Positions 1 through 10,300 of a DNA stretch of 64,000 nt are shown one piece after another (positions within the stretch are counted from its first letter, which is position 1; the number at the start of each line of letters is the position of its first letter). The notes beneath the pieces were generated by a model. The model was not told the DNA's origin, ran no database searches, and saw nothing but the letters and a program-made list of their open reading frames with translations. The DNA is from Bog-756 sp963730685 (GTDB lineage Bacteria > Actinomycetota > Acidimicrobiia > Acidimicrobiales > RAAP-2). Location of the stretch: positions 1 to 64,000 of the forward strand of contig CAVSSP010000005.1 in assembly GCA_963730685.1 (NCBI GenBank), in the 5' to 3' direction. The position numbers and the translations under genes are program-made.

Positions 1-496
1 TGCTCCGGGCTGTCTCGCACCTCACGCGGCGCACCATGGCGACGACTACCACGGCTCCGCAGAAGAGATCCTCAGGGCCGGCCCAAGGAGAGAAGGAGAG
101 ACCCGGCATTTCGAAAGGAGGTCCTGCTGGCCTACGAATACCGGTGTGTGGTCTGCGGGTCTGACGGTCACCTCATGCGCGAGACAGTGGGGATCGAAGC
201 CACCGCCGTTGGTGGGCCGCCGAAGGGCCAGACGAGGGTCAAATGCGCTCGCTCTCTGCTCACAACACCACAAGCTGCTGGACCGGGGCATCATCGGGAT
301 CAAGGCCGACTACACCATCAACGATTTTCAGCACCTCATCGGTTGCAGTCCGGCCGCGGACACGCTCGTTCTCGCCCATGCCAGCAGACCGCTGGTTGTG
401 CCCCAGGTCCGGCCAGCCTCAGCCGGATCCGAGTCACGTCCTGTGTACTCAAAGGAGGTCTTCCGATTGGCTGAGCGGACTGCTGCGATCTCGTGA
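1..496 (+). pseudogene. Relic of HNH restriction endonuclease, phosphorothioate-sensing (ScoMcrA-like) type
   Basis: Seen: pieces of an HNH nuclease C-terminal domain lie in different frames. DPAFRKEVLLAYEYRCVVCG (about 100-159) carries the first zinc Cys pair. A shifted frame gives HRRWWAAEGPDEG (about 201-240). A third gives NALALCSQHHKLLDRGIIGI (about 242-301), which holds the HNH core. GQPQPDPSHV (about 417-446) and YSKEVF (446-465) again need a shift. Known: this order (EYRC..CG, ...HxRWW..GPD, NALALC..HHKLLDRG) is the C-terminus of SBD-HNH enzymes that cut phosphorothioated DNA. Inference: at least three indels make it non-functional, and the N-terminal sulfur-binding half lies outside the window or is lost. 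The family assignment rests on remembered motifs. Confidence 0.7.
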
Positions 497-749
497 GAAC
501 GAATCGATTCCCAGCCGACTGGTCCTACCAAATAGTGTTCACCGTCCTCGGTGCCACGAACAGAGAACACCCGGGAATTGACCTCGGCTCGTTGGTTAGT
601 AAGGCCAGCTTGTTTTCCCTGTCAGCTAACTAAAGTCTTGGGCGGAAACTTTCATTACCCGTGGGGGGCGCCAAACGTAAGAGCGGCTGTTCGATTGCCC
701 ACGACCGATAGGCGCCGTCGCCGAGTCACATGAAAGGAGGTAGATCTCA

Positions 750-1360
750 ATGAAACCCTGGATCACCGCCGATCCCCACCTCGGCCGCGCCAACATCATC
801 GCCTACTCGGGCGACCCTTTCGCGACGCCGACGAGATGGACGATTCCATCGTGGAGCGTTGGAACGAGGTCATTGCCCCTACCGACCGTGTCCTCGTGCT
901 CGGTGACGTCGCCATGGGAAAGATCGACCGTACATTGGGTGCCGCATCTCAGCTACGTCGGCTACAAGGCGCTGCTCGCCGGGAACCACGACCGGTGCAC
1001 AGCGCTCCACGGTCGCAAGGCCGTCGGATGGGACGAGCGCTACCGCCGAGACGGTGGTTTCGCCGAGATTCATCAGGGAGCGAGCGCATCGACCTCGATG
1101 CCGAACACCGAAAGGTTCTGGCCTGCCACTTCCCCTACAGGGGGGACTCAACCGACGTCCTGCGGTACGCGGCGGAGCGACCAGTAGACACCGGTGAATG
1201 GTTGGTCCACGGGCACGTCCACGAAAGTCGGCTGCAGTCGGGCAGGCAGATCAACGTCGGCGTTGATGCTTGGGGCGGGCGCATTGCCAATGCCGACGAA
1301 GTCGTGGCATTGATTGAGACCGGTCCGAGGGACCTTCCACGGATCGAGTGGTCTGACTGA
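750..1360 (+). pseudogene. Frameshifted metallophosphoesterase
   Basis: A very good ribosome site (AAAGGAGG, 733-740) precedes ATG 750. The calcineurin-like metal ligands are all present but spread over two frames: ITADPHLGRANII (D-x-H) in the first frame, LVLGDVAMG (GD) in the second, LLAGNHDR (GNHD) back in the first, then ACHFPYRG and WLVHGHVHES (GHxH) in the second, ending IEWSD at 1360. At least three frame changes are needed within 600 bases, near 830, 945 and 1080. Known: intact small proteins of this type are about 190-200 residues and are often phage- or island-encoded; the combined product would match that length. Inference: a decayed gene, or a gene hit by several sequencing indels. 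The substrate is unknown. Confidence 0.75.
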
Positions 1361-1466
1361 GCTGAGCGGCAATGTGCCTCAGGGTAAGTACGGCCGATGG
1401 CCTGGTTCTTAACAGTGGGGTCGGGAGGACAGGGGTCTTGGGTGACCTTCATGGTAATCTTCCTTC

Positions 1467-2402
1467 GTGCCCGCACGAACAACGAATAGTCCTGCTGAAG
1501 AGGCCGTCCTGTCGCTGGATTCTCTCGCCGTGCCGGCCAAGGCACTGGCCCCGAACGTCCTCGAGGTTGGTGGACATGAGATCCCCGTCGAGACCCGGCG
1601 AAGCATCAGCCGCACTGAGGCCGAAGGACTGTCTCGCCAACTGGCTGGCGGCTTCATAGTGGCGGACCGGATCTCCACGGAGGCCCGGCGGGTGCTGACA
1701 GAGGGCCGGGTGGCCTGGCTTGATCGCCGAGGTCACCTGCAGTTGCGCGGTACGGCCCTTTTCATCGACGCTGACGTGCCCCCGCTGATCGGGCCCGAGC
1801 CGACCCGGGTTGCCGATCCCTTCGTCCCGACGGGTCTGGATGTCGGAATGGCCCTGCTCCTCGAACCCGAGAAGGGCCATCGCACCACCGAGGTGGCAAC
1901 ACTGATCGGACGTTCACCGGGACGGGTGTCAGAGATCCTGGCTGCCTTGCGTGACCGGGGACTCGTCGATCGCACCGGTCGGCCGTCGATTCCCGATCTG
2001 TTTAACGAGATGGCCGATGCCTGGACTCCGGCATGGCGGCCGCTGGGCAGCCTTCCCGAGTCCGACTCCGACCTCTACCGGCTCTCGGGAACCCTGGGGG
2101 CCGTATGGCATCAGGCTCCGGTTGTGGCCACGGCGGACTGGCCGGCCGAGCTCTACGTGGAGAGCCAGAGCGAGCTACGAAGCGTGCTCCGCTCCCACGG
2201 TGTGTCCCCTGGTACACCGTCGGCTGGACGGGTGGCGGTGTGCCCGTCCCGGTACGGGTGGTCGGTACCGGCACAGCTCCCCGACCAGGACTTCCCGGTG
2301 GCCAATCACATCGTGGTCGCACTGGACCTGGCCCAGGATCGCGGTCGGGGACGGGAGATCCTCGAGGGATGGAATCCGGAAGGCCACGTTCGTGTCTGGT
2401 GA
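1467..2402 (+). CDS. AbiEi-like winged-helix protein, putative antitoxin/regulator
   Basis: A 311-residue protein read from GTG 1467. The N-terminal third contains STEARRVLTEGRVAWLDRRG followed by HLQLRG..LFIDADVPP, a pattern I associate with actinobacterial proteins that precede nucleotidyltransferases. Residues about 125-180 (VGMALLLEPEKGHRTTEVAT, then LIGRSPGRVSEILAALRDRG) form a winged helix-turn-helix. The C-terminal part looks like a compact alpha/beta domain without obvious catalytic residues. The next gene overlaps its end by 11 bases, so the two are almost certainly co-translated. Known: AbiE systems pair a winged-helix antitoxin (AbiEi) with a nucleotidyltransferase toxin (AbiEii). 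Inference: this is the regulator/antitoxin half of such a pair, though longer and differently built than classical AbiEi. It could also be a plain transcription factor. Confidence 0.6.
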   Translation: MPARTTNSPAEEAVLSLDSLAVPAKALAPNVLEVGGHEIPVETRRSISRTEAEGLSRQLAGGFIVADRISTEARRVLTEGRVAWLDRRGHLQLRGTALFIDADVPPLIGPEPTRVADPFVPTGLDVGMALLLEPEKGHRTTEVATLIGRSPGRVSEILAALRDRGLVDRTGRPSIPDLFNEMADAWTPAWRPLGSLPESDSDLYRLSGTLGAVWHQAPVVATADWPAELYVESQSELRSVLRSHGVSPGTPSAGRVAVCPSRYGWSVPAQLPDQDFPVANHIVVALDLAQDRGRGREILEGWNPEGHVRVW

Positions 2403-3168
2403 GATCCTCCTTCTCGATGGGCCGGGCGGGTCGGCGTCGCGTCTGGTCAGTGCCTTGCACACACTCACCGAGGAGGTGCCATCGTCCGAGTTCGCACTCA
2501 TTGGTGGTCTGGCCGTCATGACCAGACTCGGTCGGGTCCACCGTGTCACTGATGACCTCGACGCAGCCGCAGAAAGCATTGATGGCGGCCCGTCCCGGCT
2601 GTCGGTACTGGTGGGAGGCGGCGAGAGCGGGAGGCCGCGACATCAAGTTGGAGGTGTCAAGGTCGACTGCATCGATGTCGGGTCCACTCCGGCAGTCGAC
2701 CTTGATCCGGGTGAGCTTCCGGAAGAGCAATTCGACCGGGCCTTCGTCCTGGCTCATCGATGGGCCCTCGACTCGGCCACACCGGCCTCGTTGACCGTGG
2801 TCTCAGGGGAGCGGGTTCCGTTGGCCACCGTGTCCTGCCGGGTGGCCACCCCTGCTGCCCTCGTGGCCATGAAGCTCCAGTCGGCACCCCGTCGACGGGC
2901 CGAGCGGGCCCACAAGGGGCCCAACGACTATGGGGACCTGTACGCACTGTTCACCCAGCCGGAGTCTCTGGCCGGGATCGCCGCTGAGCTGCCGGGTGCT
3001 CCCCATGGTCTCGACCAGTGGTGCGCGCAACGCATCGAACTCGAATTCGTCACGGGTGCTGCCCGGACCGCCCGGGCGATCCGACAGACCATGCTCGCTG
3101 ACCCTCCGACTCCCGCGGACATCGAGTCGACCGGTCGCTCGGTGCTGAACCGGATCGAACGAAGGTAG
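2392..3168 (+). CDS. AbiEii-like nucleotidyltransferase (putative toxin)
   Basis: The GTG at 2392 is preferred because GGAAGG (about 2377-2382) lies upstream at proper spacing and it gives an 11-base overlap with the previous gene; the product is 258 residues. Residues 37-57 read IGGLAVMTRLGRVHRVTDDLD, the glycine pair followed by the acidic metal-binding cluster of the minimal nucleotidyltransferase fold seen in AbiEii/AbiGii toxins (GG...R.T.D.D). A second acidic strand follows (KVDCIDVG), and the later segment VAMKLQSAPRRRAERAHKGP, then NDYGDL, resembles the family's conserved K..A...R...KD..D block. Known: such enzymes modify tRNA or other targets in type IV-like toxin-antitoxin and abortive-infection modules. 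Inference: toxin half of a module with the gene at 1467. The substrate is not shown by the sequence. Confidence 0.7.
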   Translation: MSGEILLLDGPGGSASRLVSALHTLTEEVPSSEFALIGGLAVMTRLGRVHRVTDDLDAAAESIDGGPSRLSVLVGGGESGRPRHQVGGVKVDCIDVGSTPAVDLDPGELPEEQFDRAFVLAHRWALDSATPASLTVVSGERVPLATVSCRVATPAALVAMKLQSAPRRRAERAHKGPNDYGDLYALFTQPESLAGIAAELPGAPHGLDQWCAQRIELEFVTGAARTARAIRQTMLADPPTPADIESTGRSVLNRIERR

Positions 3169-3575
3169 AATTTTACGGAGTTGGGAAGGGAATCTCCGGA
3201 GGGGAATTCGAGCGATTTCAAACCTTCTGATCAAACCTTCTGACTCTGTCTTTCAAGGGGTGAAACAGTGGTCAAAACCTTCTGATTCGCATGCCTGCAA
3301 GGAACGAAAATAACCAACAAAAAAGCCAACAATTGGGTCCCAGGGCGTAGCATTGAGTCCCAGCCCGTTTCGCGTTGCGAAAATCACACCCCGTCTGACC
3401 TGCATATTTGCGACCATTTGGGACTTGGCGGGACCCCCTGAAACGACCCAAGGACGGCTACGGATCAGAAGGTCTTGGGACAAGGACAGCAACGAGTCCT
3501 GTCAATGTCGCCAACGAAGAGACCCTGGTGAGGCCTGCCTAACGCTCGCTTGAGCCAGATCTCAATACGACTGGA
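3169..3575. other. Gene-free gap between convergent genes
   Basis: Apart from the short repeats at 3218-3285 and their inverted partner near 3464, nothing coding is recognisable. The base composition is lower in GC than the neighbouring genes, with poly-A stretches near 3308-3335. Confidence 0.6.
3218..3285 (+). repeat. Tandem and spaced copies of TCAAACCTTCTGA
   Basis: In the 406-base gap between the convergent ends of the AbiE-like pair and hrpB, TCAAACCTTCTGA occurs back to back at 3218-3230 and 3231-3243 and again with one extra A at 3272-3285. A shorter inverted copy (TCAGAAGGT) lies at 3464-3472, so transcripts could fold into a long stem. The gap is visibly more AT-rich than its flanks and I see no gene in it. 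It may be a terminator region, a junction left by insertion, or a protein-binding array. Confidence 0.55.
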
Positions 3576-6071
3576 TCAGCGACGTGGGCGTGGGCGCTGC
3601 CCTGGGACCGCAGACGCCGGATCATCGGGCCAGTGGTGGCGCGGATAGCGCGTCGCCATCTCCCGGCGCACCTCCGCCCAGCTACCGCTCCAGAACCTGG
3701 GAAGGTCGCCGGTGATCTGGATCGGGCGCCCGGCGGGCGAAAGCACCTCGATCGTGACCGGGATTCGGCCCTCTGCGATCGTCGGGTGGACGGTGGTGCC
3801 ATAGATGTCTTGGGCGCGCACTGAGATCCTCGGATGCTCACCGTCATAGCCGACTGCTGCGCTCCTGCCGCCGGCCAGGGTCACCTTGGTTGGTACCAGT
3901 CTGTCGAGATCCGCCACCTGGCTACCGATCCGCGATCGGATGACGGTGACCATGTTCACGCGCTGGAGGTCCGCCCGGCCCGTCGCTCGGCCCAGAAGTG
4001 GGGCAAGCCACATGTCCACGTCGGCGATGAGCGCGTCGTCGGTGCATGCCGGCCACGCGTCACCGAAGGCCGCACGCGCCCACCCAACACGGGTCTGGAG
4101 GGTGCGGGCGGCATCTGACCACCCGAGCGGTGCGAGGCGGGTTGAGACAACGTGGGCGACCAGTACCGCGGTGGTCTCCGGCCCGGCCGGTGCGGCGGTT
4201 CGCACGGCCTCGAGGACGAGTGCATCGAGGACGCGTTCGGTCGTCGCTCGCAGATCGTCCACTTTGTCGTCCCATTCAACCCGGACGACGGTCGTAACCG
4301 CAGACCCACCGATGGACTCGACATCCTCGCGGTCGAGCACCGCGGCGAGACGGATCCGGCCGTCCGTATGAGAGGTGCGGCCCGCACCCTCGATCTCGGC
4401 TGCGACGAGCCACTTCGCTCCGATCAGTGGGTCGTGTTCGGGGAGCGTGGCTCCTGAGCCGTAGCGCAACCGGTAGCGGGCGCCTCCGCTCAACTGCGCG
4501 ACCCGATCGGGGTAGCCGAGAGCGAGCAGGGGGCCGGGATCGGCCGTCAGACCGCCGTCGGTCGACAATCTGGCCCGTCGGAGCAGTTCGTCCGCACGGC
4601 GCCGCACGGTTGCGGTGGCCGCACCGTCAACGGCGAGCGAGCCCGAGCCGCCGCCGTCGAGGACGGCGAGGCGTTCTGCGATGTCTGCACTCACCGGGAA
4701 GTCCCGCCCACTGCGTCGGACAACATCTCGTTCAGAGAGCATTGCCGCGAGGAGCGCGGCCACCCGACGGCCGGATGCGGGTGCCTCCACCAGCATTCGG
4801 GCGAGTCTCGGGTGAAGCGGAAGCTCGATCATCCGACGTCCGAGATCGGTCGGGCGGCCGTCGGCGAGAGCGCCTAGGTCGATCAACAGGGAGGACGCCA
4901 CCGCGAGCGCAGCCAGGGGCGGCGGGTCGAGCCAGCGGAGGGCATCGGGAGGCGCCCCCCAGGCGGCGAGCTCGAGCGCAAGGGGAGTGAGGTCGGCCCC
5001 GGCAATCTCGGGGTCGGGCCGGGCCCGGCGTCTCAAGTGCTCGGATTGGGACCACAGCCGGTAGGCGACGCCGGGTGCGTTACGACCAGCGCGACCAGCA
5101 CGTTGATCGGCTGACGCACGAGAGGTGGTGATCGTCCGCACGCGACTGAGGCCGCTCGCCGGGTCGAACGCAGGCCTCCGAGCCAAACCACTGTCTATGA
5201 CGATCGAGACGCCCTCCACGGTCACACTCGACTCCGCGATATCGGTCGAGACGATGACCCGGCGACGCGACCCTGAGCGCAAGGCCCGGTCCTGTTCTGC
5301 TGCTGACAATGTTCCGTGGAGGGGGAGGACGTCGATGTCATCGATGTCGGCGAGTGCGCGGATGGTGGCCGTGATCTCTCCGACTCCCGGGAGGAAGACC
5401 AGGACATCCCCGGGGTCATGTTGGAGCGAATGACGCACTGCCGCGGCGGCGCTGCTTTCTAGACGGGCGGTCGGCCGCCCCGGGATCCACCGCACATCAA
5501 TCGGGAACGACCGGCCCCGGCTCGACACGATCGGGGCATCGCCGAGGAGAACCGAGACGGCGCTCGAGTCGAGAGTCGCAGACATGACGAGAACGCGTAA
5601 CTCCGGTCGGAGGCCCTCGCGAGCGTCGAGCGTGAGTGCCAGGCCGAGATCCGCCTGGAGGTGGCGTTCGTGGAACTCGTCGAAGATGACGAGTGCCACT
5701 CCATCGAGCGCGGGATCTCTCTGGAGGCGTCGGGTGAGAATGCCGTCGGTGACGACCTCGATCCGGGTCATGGCGGAGACCCGGCGTTCGTCACGTGTGG
5801 AGATGCCGACGGTTTCTCCGACGCGTTCGCCGAGGAGTGCCGACATTCGTGCGGCCGCAGCGCGAGCTGCGACCCGACGGGGCTCGAGCAGGAGCACGCG
5901 TCCATCCATCCACGGCTCGTCCAGAAGGCGTATGGGAACGACGGTTGTCTTGCCTGCGCCCGGTTCAGCCTGGAGGACCGCAGTACCGACCCCGGCGAGG
6001 GCGACGCGGAGCTCTTCGACGACGTCTTCGACCGGAAGCCCGGTCGCAGGCAGCTGGGAACCAGTGTCCAT
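3576..6071 (-). CDS. hrpB: ATP-dependent RNA helicase HrpB
   Basis: The 831-residue product from ATG 6071 matches the usual HrpB length (about 810-850). An upstream in-frame start at 6149 is possible, but the family normally begins just before the P-loop domain. Helicase motifs in order: Walker A EPGAGKTT (residues about 36-43), EPRRVAARAAA (motif Ia), DEFHERH (about 131-137, the DEAH-type box), MSATL (about 163-167), then a RecA2 domain with STDIAESSVTV and QRAGRAGR (motif VI). The C-terminal HA2-like region and HrpB-specific domain end in RYPRHHWPDDP, a typical HrpB tail. Known: HrpB is a DExH-box protein acting on RNA, dispensable in many bacteria. There is no operon partner; the gene upstream on this strand is a broken transposase. 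The frame is intact over 2.5 kb, unlike its flanks. Confidence 0.93.
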   Translation of the reverse strand: MDTGSQLPATGLPVEDVVEELRVALAGVGTAVLQAEPGAGKTTVVPIRLLDEPWMDGRVLLLEPRRVAARAAAARMSALLGERVGETVGISTRDERRVSAMTRIEVVTDGILTRRLQRDPALDGVALVIFDEFHERHLQADLGLALTLDAREGLRPELRVLVMSATLDSSAVSVLLGDAPIVSSRGRSFPIDVRWIPGRPTARLESSAAAAVRHSLQHDPGDVLVFLPGVGEITATIRALADIDDIDVLPLHGTLSAAEQDRALRSGSRRRVIVSTDIAESSVTVEGVSIVIDSGLARRPAFDPASGLSRVRTITTSRASADQRAGRAGRNAPGVAYRLWSQSEHLRRRARPDPEIAGADLTPLALELAAWGAPPDALRWLDPPPLAALAVASSLLIDLGALADGRPTDLGRRMIELPLHPRLARMLVEAPASGRRVAALLAAMLSERDVVRRSGRDFPVSADIAERLAVLDGGGSGSLAVDGAATATVRRRADELLRRARLSTDGGLTADPGPLLALGYPDRVAQLSGGARYRLRYGSGATLPEHDPLIGAKWLVAAEIEGAGRTSHTDGRIRLAAVLDREDVESIGGSAVTTVVRVEWDDKVDDLRATTERVLDALVLEAVRTAAPAGPETTAVLVAHVVSTRLAPLGWSDAARTLQTRVGWARAAFGDAWPACTDDALIADVDMWLAPLLGRATGRADLQRVNMVTVIRSRIGSQVADLDRLVPTKVTLAGGRSAAVGYDGEHPRISVRAQDIYGTTVHPTIAEGRIPVTIEVLSPAGRPIQITGDLPRFWSGSWAEVRREMATRYPRHHWPDDPASAVPGQRPRPRR

Positions 6072-6212
6072 GGACCAGGGTACGGCAGCGACATGCTCAG
6101 GAATGGCCGCGCCGACAGGGTGCAGCCGGACGAAGCCGATGCCTTGCAAGCGTGAATGTTGTCTGCTCCAACCTCGCCAGTCGTGCCGTAAGTGAGGATC
6201 CCAGCAAGTAGC

Positions 6213-6909
6213 GGCCGTTCAGGTATTCGGGCCTGCCGTCGGTGAGCACGGCTCGGACGGTGACCCCGTAGCGCCGGTAGTGACCCAGCATCTGGTCGAT
6301 GAAGCGGGCGGTGTGGGCGACGCTGACCGGGCCGAGGACGATGGCCCCAAAAGGCCCAGCGGGTGAACACGTCGATGGCGGTGAACTGGTACACCTTCCC
6401 TACACCCTTCAGGTTCCCGACGTAGAAGCTGTCCAGGCAGACCAGCTCGCCGGGCCCTCCCGTGGCCAGGCAGAACCCGAAGGGGTCCTCCTCCCGGGCC
6501 GCCTCGGTGAGCAGGCCCGAGGTGGCCGCCGCGATGGCCGCCGCCCGGGCCAGGCGCTCCCGCTGCGGCCCAGGCCGTGGGTGACCAGCACCTTCTGGAC
6601 GGTGGACTTGGCGATCGAGAAGCCCAGGTCGCCGAGGCGGTCGGCATGCTGGCGAAAGCCGATGGTGGGTCCAGCACGGCCAGGGTCAACAGGCGCTCGA
6701 CCACGCGGGTGGGGCTGGCCTGGGCATCGGGGGTGCCCGGCGGTCCTTCGGACACCAGGGCGGTCAGCCCATAGGCGTCGGCCCGCCTCTTCCAGGCGTA
6801 GTACCGGGTCCGGGAAATCCCGAAGACCAGGTCTCGGCCACGTCGCCCGTCCGCTGACCATGTTCCAGCACGGCGATGCGTCGTGATAGATGATCTCTGC
6901 TCGGGCCAT
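6213..6909 (-). mobile_element. Decayed, truncated integrase-type (IS481-like) transposase
   Basis: Fragments of one transposase lie in three frames. They are ISRTRYYAWKRRADAYGLTA (HTH tail), DRLGDLGFSIAKSTVQKVLV (second HTH), LVCLDSFYVGNLKGV-like text around the first catalytic Asp, VYQFTAIDVFTRWAF (rve core), and YRRYGVTVRAVLTDGRPEYL with the second catalytic Asp. The C-terminal part with the catalytic Glu is missing: homology stops near 6215, about 140 bases before the hrpB start. Several indels in 700 bases make it dead. No terminal inverted repeats or target duplication were found by eye. It may mark the boundary at which the island at 7.0-14.1 kb was inserted. Confidence 0.75.
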
Positions 6910-7306
6910 GGTGATGGGCTCCTTGTCTCTTTGGTAGGAACCAAAGAGTCCATCGCCCGACCCCACCTCATGGTGGATTTGCAACCTCATCCCTCGGTCC
7001 GGAAGACCTAGAGGTGGGCCGGTCAAGCTGCTCAGCTGTCGCGTTCTGGTCCCGTGAACCGGACAATGAAAAGAGACGCTGCCGACTGGAACGGGAAGGT
7101 GGGCGCAGTGGACGCGGAGAATGGCCGGAGGCTACTTTTGCAGCGGCGAGGCGCGAATCTAGGAGTGGCGATGGCTCTCATGGTTACAAGTTCTCAGCGT
7201 TACCTCGTACTGGGAGCAGATTCACGCCAAGCGTCAACACAACGCAACCGAATCGATCGGCGTGCATTCGCCGCCGGCGGTGCGGGGCCTAAGGGGAAAT
7301 TCACCT
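6910..7306. other. Leader region before the FtsK-like gene, no clear gene
   Basis: An open frame at 7054-7314 exists but has no recognisable motif, no good ribosome site and overlaps the start of the next gene. The stretch probably holds the promoter of the FtsK-like operon; I cannot pick a convincing promoter by eye. Confidence 0.5.
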
Positions 7307-10300
7307 GTGGATGACAGTGCGGAGCCCGCTACGCAGCTCGTTGAATGTGCCCTTCCCTACGACAAGGTTGAGGCAGAAATCATCCAGCAGCGCCAGAGAC
7401 TCGGTCGAGCCCTGTCTGCACTAAAGGACTCCGAGAATGAGCATCGGGGGGTAGCTGAACTCATCGACAACGCGCTCGTCGCCTGGAAACAGAAGAAGCA
7501 GGCACTGCTTAATGCCTTTACGCACTACTTCACCTACTCCAGCGCACCTAGGCAAGGAGTCCCAAATGAGGATTTGATCGTGCGAGGGGGTCGACTTGGT
7601 GTGGTTCAGCTGCAGCCACGCATCGAGGTTGTCCTCGAGAACATTCTCTCAGAAACGCGTGGTCTGCTTCGTGAGGTTTCGCAACGCCGCTTTTCAGGAA
7701 AGCAAAAGGAACAGGCAAACAAGCTTTTGGGGAGATTTGACCAGGAACTTGCGAACCTCGCGGCGACGAAGGTCCTTGTCGGTCAGAAGCTCTCCCAAGA
7801 GAAGCAGGTCAGGTCCGCTGAAATGGACGAGACCCACGCACGTGCCCAAGAAGCGTTGCTGAACTCGGTCACAGAAGCGCGAGAGCGGTCAACGGTTCTT
7901 CCAGCTCCAATGCAACCGTGGAACTCGTACACGTGGAACGACTGGCAGCCAGGAATTGAATGCAACCTTCTATTTGGCGGCTACCTGGTTCCTAACAATG
8001 ACCCCGAACTCGGTCAGCATGGAAGTTTTGGCGCCGAGACGTATCTACCCCTGTACTTCCCCACAGGCGGAGGCATCCGCCTTGCTTACGGATCGAGGTC
8101 TCGTGACCGCACGATCGGTCTTTCTCGGTCTATTCTCACCCGCCTACTCACGGCCCTACAGCCGGGAAAAATCCGCCTCTCAATCTTCGACCCAGTGGGC
8201 CTTGGTCAATCTGTGTCCAACCTTCTCGAGCTCGCCGAGTTCGACCCCGAGCTCATCGGCGGGAAGGTCTGGTCCTCAGGGCCCGACCTCCTGAACCTCT
8301 TCCGCGAGCAGACCGCCTACATCGAACTTGTCATCCAGAAGTACCTGCGGGGGAACTACGAAACTATTGCCGAATTCAATCGTGAGGCCGGCGAAATTGC
8401 TGAGCCATTGCGATGCCTCGTGGTCTACGACTTTCCTACCGGCTTCAATGAGGAGACATTCAACGAACTGGTGAGGATCATGCGAAATGGTCCGCGATGT
8501 GGGCTATCGACGATGCTCCTCACGAACCGGGAGACCGCTCTTCCAACTGGGCTGGATCCCGCTGCCCTTCCGACCGATCCCTTCACGGTCAATATGGATG
8601 CACCGTTCTCTTCGGAATCCGGCAACTATCGCCTGAGCCTCAGCTTCTGGCCAGACAGCGACTCCGAGATACCGCGTGACGTGATGGGTCGAATCGTGCA
8701 GACGGTCGGTAGGACTGCGAAGAACGACGAAGACAAGCCCGTGAGCTTCGATCGCTCGATGAAGCTCCTCGTCGAGGCGTCGACGCGAGGTGTTCGGTCA
8801 GGCCTTCCCCAGCTCCGGCATCCCGTTGACGTCACGGATGAACTGACCTGGTGGAGCTGCAAAACGACCGAAGGCATCAGCGCCCCGCTCGGACAATCGG
8901 GTGCGCGGGACGTTGCTGTGTTGACCTTCGACTCCGGCGACCATGCCGGAGCCTTGCTGGTGGGTCGCCCCGGGTCGGGGAAATCGACCCTCCTTCATAC
9001 GCTGATCGCCGGCGTCACTACGCTTTACAGTCCTGAAGAGCTTGAACTCTATCTGGTCGATTTCAAAGAGGGCGTCGAGTTCAAGGGTTATGCGACCGAG
9101 AACCTTCCGCACGCCCGATGCGTAGCCGTGGAGACGGATCGGGAGTTCGGTCTGAGCGTTCTCCAGGCGCTCGATTCGGAGATCAAAAGGCGTGCCGAGC
9201 TACTTAGAAATACCGGTGGCGAGCACTCCGGACTCGAATCTCTGCGAGTGGATACGGGTGAGCAGCTAGCGCGAATACTTCTGATTTTCGATGAGTTCCA
9301 CGAACTGTTCAGCAAGAATGACAAGATCGGCATAGCAGCCGCTGATCTACTTGAAGGACTCATACGACAGGGACGTGGATTCGGTATCCACGTAATTCTT
9401 GGTTCGCAGAGCCTCGCTGGAATGGATGCCCTAGGTACGCATGTCCCCCAACTCCTGCCCGTCCGGATCCTCCTCCCAGCAGCGGAGGCGGATGCCAGGC
9501 GGGTATTAGGTGAGGAAAATGACGCAGGAAACTACCTTTCACACCGGGGTGAAGCCGTCCTCAACCGAGCTGGAGGCCAGGTAGAGGCAAACGAACGCTT
9601 CCGAGTTGCGTTTCTCGAGGAATCCGAGCGTAGTGGCCGAATACGCAAACTTCGGGAATTGGCCGATGACCGAGGCTGGACCAGGCGGCCGGTCGTATTT
9701 GAAGGAAGTTCCGCGGCCGCACTCGACGCTATGGACCCAAGGGTGTTTTTTGAAGAGCTTGCTGCCTCGCCGGGATCGCCCCAGCTGCGGCTTCGAACTG
9801 CTCGGCCGATGTCAATCACGGGGGTGGCGGACATCAGGCTCCGCCGGGAGGCTGGTTCAAACGTGGTGTTCATAGGTCGAGAGAGTGGGACTGCATCAGA
9901 CGACTCACTCGGAATGGCCGACGAGTCAGGGCTGGCCACCGATTTTCTGGTTACCGCTGTTGCTTCGGCCGCCTGCGCAGGCGCCCAGATAGATGTCGTG
10001 GACTTCACGTCCCAAGATGAGGGCTTTGCGTCTGCACTTCGACCCCTGCTGGACTCCGATCGCCTTCATTTATGGCGGAGACGTCAGGTTGGAGATGTAA
10101 TCGACGGCACGCTCCAGGAGCTTCGCGATCGGCTGGAGGCTGACGACACCACTGATCGGACTTCCAAGATCCTGTTCCTGCACGGGATGCATCGCGCCCG
10201 AGACTTCGATACGGAGTCGCTCGACTTTGACGAGTCAGGGATTTCACTTCCGGACAAGCTGCTGGAAATATTGCGGGATGGGCCCGAGGTGGGAATACAC

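Noticed and set aside
3218..3285. Possible CRISPR array at the TCAAACCTTCTGA repeats
   Set aside because: Repeats are only 13 bases, two are directly adjacent with no spacer and there are no cas genes.
7054..7314. 86-residue frame before the FtsK-like gene
   Set aside because: No motif or ribosome site, and it overlaps the well-supported GTG start at 7307.
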